Assembly: GCA_016280525.1 (NCBI GenBank)
Contig: JAEEGW010000192.1
Span: forward strand, 1-7,786
Length of the DNA stretch: 7,786 nt
Direction of reading: 5' to 3'
Source: Clostridiales bacterium
Lineage (GTDB): Bacteria; Bacillota; Clostridia; Oscillospirales; CAG-272
In this document: positions 1-5,535 of the stretch, in pieces
Layout of the letters: every line of letters begins with the position of its first letter
Numbering within the stretch: the stretch's first letter is position 1
The notes under the pieces: model-generated
What the model saw: only the letters and a program-made list of their open reading frames with translations
What the model was told of the DNA's origin: nothing
Database searches by the model: none
Made by a program: the position numbers and the translations under genes

Positions 1-1
1 C

Positions 2-1114
2 TGCTTCCGCGACGAGGACTTAAGAGCGGACAGACAGCCGGAATTCACGCAGCTAGACCTTGAGATGTCTTTTGCGGACGAATCCGACATTATGGAAATG
101 GCGGAGGGCTTCTTCTCCGTTCTCTTCTCAAAACTGCTTGGCAAAGAGATCAAGCTGCCGATACGCAGAATGACGTTCCGCGACGCGATGAACAATTACG
201 GCTCCGATAAGCCCGATCTGCGCTTCGGTATGCAGATACAGGATATTTCCGATACCGTAGCCGGCATAGCGTTCCCGCCGTTTGCGGACGCTTTGGCGTC
301 GGGCGGCTCGGTACGCGCGATCGTCGCCGAGAACGGCGCGGCAACGCTTACCAGAAAAGAAATGGACAAGCTGACGGAGACCGTCCGCGGCATCGGCGCG
401 AAAGGTCTTGCGTATATCCGCTGGACGGAAGAAGCGCTGTCCTGTCCGTTCTCCAAATTCTTGGGCGAGGGCGATCTTGAAAAGATAACCGCGGCTCTCG
501 GAATGAAACAGGGCGACGCCGCGCTCATAGTCGCGGACAAGAACAGAGTCGTTCTGCCGGTGCTCGGTCAGCTGCGCAATATCGTGGCAAGAAAGCTCGA
601 TATGATCAAGGAAGGCTTTGAATTCACATGGATCACCGAGATGCCGTTCTTCGAGTACGACGACGAGAGCGGAAAATGGCTCGCGATGCACCACCCGTTC
701 ACGATGCCGCTTGACGAATGTCTGCCGTATATAGAAACGGACCCGGAAAACGTCCGCGCAAAGGCTTACGACCTTGTCTTGAACGGCACGGAGCTGCTCT
801 CCGGTTCTATCCGCATCACCAACGTCAAACTTCAGCAGAAGATGTTCGAACTGCTCGGACTAACGGACGAGGAGATAGACGCGAAATTCGGCTTCTTAGT
901 CGACGGCTACAAATACGGCGCGCCCCCGCACGGCGGCGCCGGCATAGGACTTGACAGGATAGCGATGATCCTCTGCGGCGCGGATTCCCTGCGCGACGTC
1001 GTGGCGTTCCCGAAAGTGCAGAACGCGTCCGAGCTGATGTCCGGATGTCCCGCGGTCCCAGACGCCCAGGCGCTCGCCGATCTGGCGGTGTCCTTCACGG
1101 ACGAGGAAAAATAA
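2..1114 (+). CDS. aspS: Aspartyl-tRNA synthetase, C-terminal 370 residues (5' truncated by window)
   Basis: Class II aminoacyl-tRNA synthetase that charges tRNA-Asp with aspartate in the cytoplasm. The frame is open from base 2 and ends at TAA 1112-1114. It begins inside class II motif 2 (CFRDEDLRADRQPEFTQLD, bases 2-58), followed by the AspRS signature YGSDKPDLRFG. A GAD insertion domain of the bacterial-type enzyme follows (around bases 260-620). The catalytic core then resumes with MHHPFTMP (about bases 686-709) and NGTELLSGSIRI, and motif 3 GAPPHGGAGIGLDRIAM lies at 920-967, ending in the usual RDVVAFPK. Bacterial AspRS is about 590 residues, so roughly 220 residues (OB-fold anticodon-binding domain and motif 1) lie upstream of the window. 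An internal ATG at 65 is not the real start because motif 2 lies before it. Whether the enzyme is discriminating or also charges tRNA-Asn cannot be judged without the N-terminus. The reading frame is intact. Confidence 0.97.
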   Translation, partial: CFRDEDLRADRQPEFTQLDLEMSFADESDIMEMAEGFFSVLFSKLLGKEIKLPIRRMTFRDAMNNYGSDKPDLRFGMQIQDISDTVAGIAFPPFADALASGGSVRAIVAENGAATLTRKEMDKLTETVRGIGAKGLAYIRWTEEALSCPFSKFLGEGDLEKITAALGMKQGDAALIVADKNRVVLPVLGQLRNIVARKLDMIKEGFEFTWITEMPFFEYDDESGKWLAMHHPFTMPLDECLPYIETDPENVRAKAYDLVLNGTELLSGSIRITNVKLQQKMFELLGLTDEEIDAKFGFLVDGYKYGAPPHGGAGIGLDRIAMILCGADSLRDVVAFPKVQNASELMSGCPAVPDAQALADLAVSFTDEEK

Positions 1115-1126
1115 ACTATTCCGTTA

Positions 1127-1149
1127 ACGTTTCGACTGTGTCGAAACGT
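1127..1149. repeat. Perfect 9-bp inverted repeat just after aspS
   Basis: ACGTTTCGA (1127-1135) and TCGAAACGT (1141-1149) are exact reverse complements around a 5-base loop, starting 13 bases after the aspS stop. The stem could fold at the 3' end of the aspS mRNA. The following bases are CG-rich rather than a T-tract, so it is not a canonical intrinsic terminator. It may act as an mRNA 3'-end stabiliser or as a relic. Confidence 0.6.
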
Positions 1150-1275
1150 CGCACCCGGCGCTCCCCCTGCGACGTAAACCCCCGCCGCTGCCCGCGGCGT
1201 GAATCCTTCGGCGCCCGAATGCGCATAACGCGGCGGTATTATTCAGGAATTTAATATAAAGTATATGAATTATAC

Positions 1276-1300
1276 GGGCTGTCGCGTTAAACGGCAGCCC
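1276..1300 (+). terminator. Hairpin between aspS and the NERD gene, possible weak terminator
   Basis: GGGCTGTCG (1276-1284) pairs with CGGCAGCCC (1292-1300), giving 9 bp with one G-T wobble and a 7-base loop. The shape is that of an intrinsic terminator stem for aspS. The downstream sequence is only A/T-mixed (ATCGCTATAATAAATATCTT) and has no real T-run, so termination strength is doubtful. The gap 1115-1341 holds no gene I can support. Confidence 0.4.
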
Positions 1301-1305
1301 ATCGC

Positions 1306-1311
1306 TATAAT
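1306..1311 (+). promoter_or_regulatory. Possible -10 box (TATAAT) for the NERD gene
   Basis: A consensus TATAAT lies 30 bases before the ATG at 1342, placing a plausible transcription start near 1318 and a short leader. No recognisable TTGACA-like -35 is present at 16-18 bases upstream, because that stretch is part of the hairpin at 1276-1300. The call therefore rests on one hexamer in AT-rich DNA. Confidence 0.3.
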
Positions 1312-1327
1312 AAATATCTTACAAATC

Positions 1328-1332
1328 GAGGT
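1328..1332 (+). promoter_or_regulatory. Ribosome binding site GAGGT for the NERD gene
   Basis: GAGGT ends 9 bases before ATG 1342 and is the only Shine-Dalgarno-like match near the 5' end of this reading frame. It supports the chosen start. Confidence 0.65.
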
Positions 1333-1341
1333 ATAACTTTT

Positions 1342-2682
1342 ATGGAATCATTATCTGATGTTTATAAATATCTATCCGGTGTTGATATAACGAAAATCAA
1401 TATGGCGGACGAACGCGGCAAAGGATATTACGGTGAATTTCAGGTTTTTTGCGAACTTTTTGAACATCTGCCATCTCCGTCAAAAATGCTGATGAATATA
1501 CACGTACCGACTTCAAACGGTAAAACGACCGAAATTGACCTTATAGCCATAACACCAGTTGGGATCATTATTTATGAGGTAAAGAATTATAAAGGTACGA
1601 TTTACGGTTCCGGTGACGGACAGATATGGACACAGTTTTTTAAAACTGCACCAAATCAAACATTTCAAAACCCCATAATACAAAATGCTTATCACTGCAA
1701 CGCTATTTATAAAGAAACCGGTATACCCACATATTCCGTAGTTGTATTTACAAATTATGATTGTGATTTAAGACTTGATAATATAACAGTCCCGGTTTGC
1801 AAATTATATGATGTTGTCGGCATTACAAAAAATGTTATGTCCACCGCTCCCATAACATACACTGCTGATGATATTGAAAGAGTTTTCAAAAAACTGTCGT
1901 CATATTCAAGCATGTCAACTCCGATTTCTCCGAAAAACAATCTTTCTTTCTGCGATTGGATTTATGAATACAGAGATGCATTTATAAAATTATACGACAA
2001 TTATAAATTGTCGGTCGAAAAACAGGAATATGACCTTAAACAAAAAAACGAAGAGGAACATAATCGATATAAGGGCAAGTTAAAAAAGACTTTGATAGCA
2101 GGTATTGTTACAGTTTCAGTAATAATCGCATTACTGCTTTCAATAGGTATACCTGTCATTTCAGGTAACAAGGCTTATTTTGACGCGTCGCTTAAACGAA
2201 TTGAGGATAATTACAATTATTCAATGGATTCAATGAAAGCTGAACTTGAAGACATGGAAAACAATTTCAAAGCAGTTGAGAAATACGATAAAATACCGTT
2301 ATCTTCCGTTGTTGAAGTAGCCGATCTGACCTTGCAGAAATCTGCTGATAACAATACCGTACTGTCATACAGACTGATTTTAAAAGATACGTTCTATAGA
2401 GTTGATTTCAATTCTGACACCTGTCTTTTGGTGAAGTTAAAAGACGGCACGGTTAACAAGTATTACGCCTTTTCCGAATCAGCAAGAAATCTTGCAAAAG
2501 CATATTCACTTAATTTAATTAATCTATCACATTCATTTGATTCGTCTTTATTGTCAGGAATAAAACCGGAAGACATTTCTTTTATGAAACTGACAAATCT
2601 TGATCTTTATGTAACAAACGACGTACACGGTTATGACGAAATAGAGAAAAAAGCAGAATTGCTTATATACAACTGTGAATAA
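1342..2682 (+). CDS. NERD (nuclease-related) domain protein with one membrane helix
   Basis: 446 residues. The N-terminal part matches the NERD pattern, a restriction-endonuclease-like fold predicted to act on nucleic acid. It has GYYGEFQVFCEL (residues 28-39, candidate acidic E32), TEID (63-66), the core IIIYEVKNYKGTIYG (76-89, with E79 and K81 as the E-x-K pair), W96, and NPIIQNAYH (110-118). Together these give a PD-(D/E)xK-like set: D66, E79, K81. Residues about 213-249 are strongly charged and probably coiled. A membrane helix spans about 250-274, and a second charged, helix-prone stretch spans 276-315. The C-terminal 320-446 is mixed alpha/beta that I do not recognise. There is no signal peptide, so the NERD domain probably faces the cytoplasm. 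Base composition is much AT-richer than the flanking genes (sampled lines about 25-37% GC against about 60% in aspS), suggesting transfer. No partner gene is adjacent. A defence or nucleic-acid-processing role is inference from the fold alone. Confidence 0.85.
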   Translation: MESLSDVYKYLSGVDITKINMADERGKGYYGEFQVFCELFEHLPSPSKMLMNIHVPTSNGKTTEIDLIAITPVGIIIYEVKNYKGTIYGSGDGQIWTQFFKTAPNQTFQNPIIQNAYHCNAIYKETGIPTYSVVVFTNYDCDLRLDNITVPVCKLYDVVGITKNVMSTAPITYTADDIERVFKKLSSYSSMSTPISPKNNLSFCDWIYEYRDAFIKLYDNYKLSVEKQEYDLKQKNEEEHNRYKGKLKKTLIAGIVTVSVIIALLLSIGIPVISGNKAYFDASLKRIEDNYNYSMDSMKAELEDMENNFKAVEKYDKIPLSSVVEVADLTLQKSADNNTVLSYRLILKDTFYRVDFNSDTCLLVKLKDGTVNKYYAFSESARNLAKAYSLNLINLSHSFDSSLLSGIKPEDISFMKLTNLDLYVTNDVHGYDEIEKKAELLIYNCE

Positions 2683-2772
2683 TAAAAAGGAATCAATAAA
2701 AACGAGTGTGATTGCGGCTGTTTGCATGTATCGGCATAATAACATATTTATATTCTGATTTTCAGGTGGGCT

Positions 2773-2816
2773 CCCCCACCCCCCTTTTCCGCCCCCCTGA
2801 CCCCCCGCCTCCCCCC
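2773..2816 (-). other. Potential G-quadruplex on the - strand
   Basis: The + strand carries C-runs at 2773-2777, 2779-2784, 2792-2797, 2801-2806 and 2811-2816. The - strand therefore has five G-tracts of 5-6 bases separated by short loops (1, 7, 3 and 4 bases). This satisfies the usual G-quadruplex pattern. Folding in vivo is not shown. Confidence 0.6.
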
Positions 2817-2904
2817 GAACATTCGGGGCTTTTGCGGCGTAAGCCGCGCGCGTCGGCGGCCCCACCCACGTGACCCCCAAAAACTCGTTCCTCGTTTTCG
2901 GGTG

Positions 2905-2985
2905 ACCCCTCATACCCGTGCGCGTACCGATCGCCCCCTCAATCTTGTCAGAGATTGTGGGAGGGGACAGGGGGGTATGGGGGGT
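2905..2985 (+). repeat. Nested stem-loop: 13-bp outer stem enclosing a CAATCT/AGATTG hairpin
   Basis: ACCCCTCATACCC (2905-2917) pairs along its whole length with GGGTATGGGGGGT (2973-2985), with a single U-G wobble in RNA. Inside, CAATCT (2940-2945) pairs with AGATTG (2952-2957). That stem extends, past one T-T mismatch, as CCCCC (2934-2938) against the G-runs 2959-2964 with a bulged A at 2962. The compatibility of the two levels argues for real structure rather than chance. Confidence 0.6.
2959..2984 (+). other. Potential G-quadruplex on the + strand
   Basis: Four G-tracts, 2959-2961, 2963-2966, 2970-2975 and 2979-2984, are separated by loops of 1, 3 and 3 bases. This is a strong canonical four-tract motif. 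It overlaps the right arm of the 13-bp stem, so the two structures would compete. Confidence 0.65.
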
Positions 2986-3075
2986 TCTCGGGCGTAGCCC
3001 GAGCAAAGGGGTTCCCCGTTGCGAACATAGTGAGCAATGGGGGTTCCCGTGAGGGGTGGGAAACCCACCATAATT

Positions 3076-3097
3076 TGTCCCGAAGGGACACCTGTTT
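3076..3097 (+). terminator. Likely intrinsic terminator upstream of the glycosidase gene
   Basis: TGTCCC (3076-3081) and GGGACA (3085-3090) form a 6-bp perfect stem with a GAA triloop. CCTGTTTTTATTCTTTCTTC follows. The T-tract starts 4 bases after the stem, which is slightly late but workable. It would insulate the glycosidase gene from transcription across the hairpin array, or end transcripts from the NERD gene. Confidence 0.45.
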
Positions 3098-3131
3098 TTA
3101 TTCTTTCTTCTTTATTCTTTATTATTTTATC

Positions 3132-3136
3132 AGGAG
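3132..3136 (+). promoter_or_regulatory. Ribosome binding site AGGAG for the glycosidase gene
   Basis: AGGAG lies 6 bases before ATG 3143, at the end of a T-rich leader. It fixes the start of the downstream gene. Confidence 0.8.
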
Positions 3137-3142
3137 CGATTT

Positions 3143-4831
3143 ATGAAAAACGATCAGATCCATTGTCTCGGCAACGGCCGCGTATGCGTTTACGGCAGCG
3201 AAGCGGATATAATACAGGCGTTCGGCCCGGATTATTCCGCACCGGAATCCTTTTCCTGTAAAGCCGGCCGGGAATTCAAAACGGAAAAAATATCGCACAG
3301 ACAGTACGTCCACACTTCCGGCGAATGCGTTATAACGGACTTTCTGCCGGACGACACGCCGGTTTTTTACCGCGCAGTAAAAGGCGAGGCGGAGCTTTGT
3401 TTTGAGATAAAAAACGCGGTCATACAGCCTACTCCGTACGAGAACACGTATCTTGCGATAACGTACGAGGGCGCGCCGGTCTATATCTACGACTACGATA
3501 AAAACGGAAAGCCCAGAGCGTACACCTGCCGGAAAAAGCGTTATACGGGCATAAAATACACCGGAAACTGTGTTTTTGAAAAAACGTCGGACACGTCCTT
3601 TAAGCTTTACTGTAAAGACTGCGCGCTTATTTTCGCGTTTTCATATACGCCGGATACGGTGTTCGGGCTGCTGCAAAAGCCGGTACCGGAATATACGCTG
3701 CCTCAAAGAGAAATAACGGTGAATGATTATTACGCCGAGGTTTGCGGCGGGTACGACGCCGTCGCGTCTCAGCAGTCGTATAACGGCTCCGTCTTAGCGG
3801 GATACAATTATCACCTTTGTTATATCCGCGACAATTACGGCGTTCTGCGCTTTCTGCTCAGCTGCGGCGCGTACAGCCGGGCAGAACTGCTTTTGAAATA
3901 CTATATTTCCGTATACGAAAGATGCGGGGAAATACACAACGCGCAGGGAATGACCGATTTTTCGTTTCACATACACGAAAACGATAAAGTCGAGATAACC
4001 GGATATATCGTACTGATGTTCGCGGCGTACTGCGAAAAGACCGGCAACACGGAGCTTCTGAGAAAAGCCTCTCCGCTTATAGAATACTGCCTGCGATGTC
4101 AGAGCGAGGCGATGGTGGGCGACGTTTTGCCGTTCAACGGCGACGAAACGTACGTCGCCGGCGGCTTTCTGCCGCGCAGCGCTCTGAACGACGGCTCCGC
4201 TGAGGCGACCGCGCTATATCATCAGTCCATACTTAAAACTTTTCCGATCATAAAATATCTGAAGATCGCCCCGTCACTGATCGAAAGAATAAGATCCGAC
4301 GCCGCAGTAATAGAAAAGAATTATTTAAACAATTTTGTGAAAGACGGCGTGCTTTACGCAAACAAGCCGGGTATAGGCTACGCGCCGGAATACAGGCACG
4401 GCGTTCGCGCCTGCGGCCACGGTTTCGGTCTTTGCTTCAGAAACGAAAACGGCGATTACGTCTGCCCGGACTGTATAAACAAAAAAACTCCGCGCTTTTA
4501 CGGCGACGCGTACGGCAAACGGTTCTTTACGGAAGCCGCCGTTCTCTGCCCCGCGTTCACCGGCACGTCGCTTATACCGAAGCAGATCATAAATAAGACC
4601 GCGGAAAAAACAGCGGCGGATCTTCCGACCCGGAAAAGGAACGTCGGCTACGAATACGGGCTTCTGCTTTACGCAAACGGATATAACGAACAGACAGCCG
4701 ATAAGATGTTGTCTCTGCGCGACAAATTCGGCGTGTGGAACGAGTATTACGAGGACGGTACACAGTGCGGGACCCTCTGCCGCACCTGGGAGACCTCCGT
4801 AAACCTCGCCGCCCTGCTTGAATGTAAATAA
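3143..4831 (+). CDS. GH15-like six-hairpin glycosidase, cytoplasmic
   Basis: 562 residues, no signal peptide or membrane helix. Residues 1-190 are beta-rich (N-terminal GNGRVCVYG, then ADIIQAFGPDYSAP), as in the accessory beta-domain before glucoamylase-type catalytic domains. Residues from about 200 are helical, consistent with an (alpha/alpha)6 barrel. They include YIRDNYGVLRFLL (227-239, the family's Y-x-R-D element) and EITGYIVLMFAAYCEKTGN (284-302). FNGDETYVAGGF (331-342) has E335 where the general acid would fall, and WNEYYEDGTQCGTLCRTWE (532-550) resembles the GH15 PEQ...G...W block, with E534 as the candidate base. The substrate would be an alpha-glucan or small alpha-glucoside, but this is not determinable here. 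An odd feature is a C-x6-C-x9-C-x2-C cluster (C424, C431, C441, C444) that looks like a metal-binding knuckle. Family assignment rests on motif resemblance; another clan GH-L or six-hairpin family is possible. Confidence 0.7.
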   Translation: MKNDQIHCLGNGRVCVYGSEADIIQAFGPDYSAPESFSCKAGREFKTEKISHRQYVHTSGECVITDFLPDDTPVFYRAVKGEAELCFEIKNAVIQPTPYENTYLAITYEGAPVYIYDYDKNGKPRAYTCRKKRYTGIKYTGNCVFEKTSDTSFKLYCKDCALIFAFSYTPDTVFGLLQKPVPEYTLPQREITVNDYYAEVCGGYDAVASQQSYNGSVLAGYNYHLCYIRDNYGVLRFLLSCGAYSRAELLLKYYISVYERCGEIHNAQGMTDFSFHIHENDKVEITGYIVLMFAAYCEKTGNTELLRKASPLIEYCLRCQSEAMVGDVLPFNGDETYVAGGFLPRSALNDGSAEATALYHQSILKTFPIIKYLKIAPSLIERIRSDAAVIEKNYLNNFVKDGVLYANKPGIGYAPEYRHGVRACGHGFGLCFRNENGDYVCPDCINKKTPRFYGDAYGKRFFTEAAVLCPAFTGTSLIPKQIINKTAEKTAADLPTRKRNVGYEYGLLLYANGYNEQTADKMLSLRDKFGVWNEYYEDGTQCGTLCRTWETSVNLAALLECK

Positions 4832-4886
4832 AGAGTTTTACACATTTCTTCAAAAAAAACGACCTGTATGTATGAAGGCGCCTTAA

Positions 4887-4891
4887 AGGAG
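4887..4891 (+). promoter_or_regulatory. Ribosome binding site AGGAG for the upstream sigma factor start
   Basis: AGGAG lies 5 bases before ATG 4897. It supports the longer sigma factor. The 65-base gap before the gene has no clear terminator or promoter; it contains the 10-base palindrome AAGGCGCCTT (4875-4884). Confidence 0.65.
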
Positions 4892-4896
4892 AAAAA

Positions 4897-5535
4897 ATGG
4901 ACAACTCAAAAACGTTACCGGAAAGACAGCGGCTTATGCATACAACGATATTCGATAGGAGCGAGTATATGGATTTTAAAAACGATGAAGAAATAAACCG
5001 GTTATATTTCGATCGTGATGAAGATGCCATAGCGGAAACGCAGAAAAAATACGGCGCGTATTTAAAAAAGATCGCGGCCGATATGACAGACGACCGGCGC
5101 GACGCGGAAGAATGTGTAAACGACGTATATCTGAAAGCCTGGAACTCCATACCGCCGAACAGACCGGTTTCGCTTAAAGCGTATCTGACGGCGCTGGTAA
5201 GACGCGCGGCGGCGGACGTATACAGAAAAAGCAGCCGGAGCAAAAGCATACCGAAAAAGCTCTTTTCACCGCTTGACGAGCTTTCAGATATCCTGCCCGG
5301 CGGCGACGCGGAAGACGAATACGACAACAGGATTTTATCCGACGTTATAAGATCGTTCGTCTCTTCTCTGCCCGCACGCAGAAAATACATATTCATAAGC
5401 AGATATTACGTAAACAGAAAAACGGATGAGATAGCTGCCAGATTAAACGTCAGCAGATCCACCGTTGCAAAGGAGCTTGCACAGATCAAATCGGATCTTA
5501 AACAAAAGCTTCAATCAGAGGGGTACAGTATATGA
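4897..5535 (+). CDS. ECF-type sigma-70 family RNA polymerase sigma factor
   Basis: 212 residues from ATG 4897, or 188 from the internal ATG 4969. It directs RNA polymerase to a dedicated set of promoters. The region 2 core is DAEECVNDVYLKAWNSIP (69-86), preceded by the helix EEINRLYFDRDEDAIAETQ and followed by VSLKAYLTALVRRAAADVYR (91-110). An acidic linker spans about 125-145. Region 4 (about 150-205) carries the helix-turn-helix TDEIAARLNVSRSTVAKELA (176-195). Regions 1 and 3 are absent, as in ECF factors. The pattern matches the clostridial ECF group whose proteins usually begin with NDEEI-like residues, which favours 4969 as the main start. The 4897 start has its own good AGGAG and would add a 24-residue head. 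The stop overlaps the next gene's ATG (ATGA), so the two are coupled. The neighbour is the probable anti-sigma factor. Target promoters are unknown. Confidence 0.92.
   Translation: MDNSKTLPERQRLMHTTIFDRSEYMDFKNDEEINRLYFDRDEDAIAETQKKYGAYLKKIAADMTDDRRDAEECVNDVYLKAWNSIPPNRPVSLKAYLTALVRRAAADVYRKSSRSKSIPKKLFSPLDELSDILPGGDAEDEYDNRILSDVIRSFVSSLPARRKYIFISRYYVNRKTDEIAARLNVSRSTVAKELAQIKSDLKQKLQSEGYSI
4957..4961 (+). promoter_or_regulatory. Second ribosome binding site AGGAG, for the internal sigma factor start at 4969
   Basis: AGGAG lies 7 bases before the in-frame ATG 4969 (codon 25). The spacing is better than at 4887-4891, and the protein starting here (MDFKNDEEINRLYF) has the usual ECF N-terminus. 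Confidence 0.6.
5517..5523 (+). promoter_or_regulatory. Ribosome binding site AGAGGGG for the membrane protein gene
   Basis: AGAGGGG sits inside the last codons of the sigma gene, 8 bases before ATG 5532. Together with the ATGA overlap it supports this start and translational coupling. Confidence 0.65.

Larger units (their letters stand above)
2761..3100. repeat. Hairpin-array intergenic element
   Basis: At least seven short inverted repeats follow each other. They are GGTGGG/CCCACC (2765-2780), CCCCGA/TCGGGG (2813-2828), GCGGC-GTAA-GCCGC (2834-2847), CAATCT/AGATTG (2940-2957) extended by C-run/G-run pairing, CTCGGGC-GTA-GCCCGAG (2987-3003), CCCCGTTGC/GCAATGGGG (3014-3042) and TGTCCC-GAA-GGGACA (3076-3090). 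A longer outer stem pairs 2905-2917 with 2973-2985 (13 bp, one G-U) around the CAATCT hairpin. A direct repeat GTGACCCC occurs at 2870-2877 and 2902-2909. The design resembles repetitive, non-coding stem-loop elements found between genes in gut Clostridia. Membership of a multi-copy family is inference. Confidence 0.7.
2683..3142. other. 460-base gene-free interval
   Basis: No credible gene is present. Bases 2683-2760 are AT-rich and plain. Bases 2761-3100 are a compact GC-rich block of inverted repeats with long C-runs on the left and long G-runs on the right (annotated separately). Bases 3091-3130 are a pyrimidine/T-rich leader directly before the ribosome binding site of the glycosidase gene. 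The abrupt change in composition on both sides suggests an inserted or repetitive intergenic element. Confidence 0.8.

Noticed and set aside
128..694. 188-codon - strand open frame inside aspS
   Set aside because: Shadow of aspS, whose own frame carries unambiguous AspRS motifs.
2554..3006. 150-codon open frame on the - strand across the NERD gene end and the C-run block
   Set aside because: It is low-complexity (Gly/Pro/Arg-rich) because of the C-runs, lies antisense to the 3' end of a real gene, and has no ribosome binding site I can see. It is a by-product of the hairpin element.
2683..3142. CRISPR array or insertion sequence in the long gap
   Set aside because: There are no regularly spaced identical repeats with spacers, no transposase and no matching terminal inverted repeats; the repeats are individual hairpins of differing sequence.
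2955..3261. Two short + strand open frames over the G-run block and into the start of the glycosidase gene
   Set aside because: They read through inverted repeats and the 5' end of a well-supported gene, and their products match no family.
4875..4884. Palindrome AAGGCGCCTT directly before the sigma factor ribosome binding site, as an operator
   Set aside because: A single 10-base palindrome without a second copy or a known regulator match; could be chance.
4832..4896. Self-regulated ECF promoter in front of the sigma gene
   Set aside because: I could not find a convincing -35/-10 pair with correct spacing in this short gap.
4587..5396. 269-codon open frame on the - strand
   Set aside because: It is antisense to the glycosidase end and most of the sigma gene. 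It is Arg/Ser-rich shadow translation with no conserved motif.
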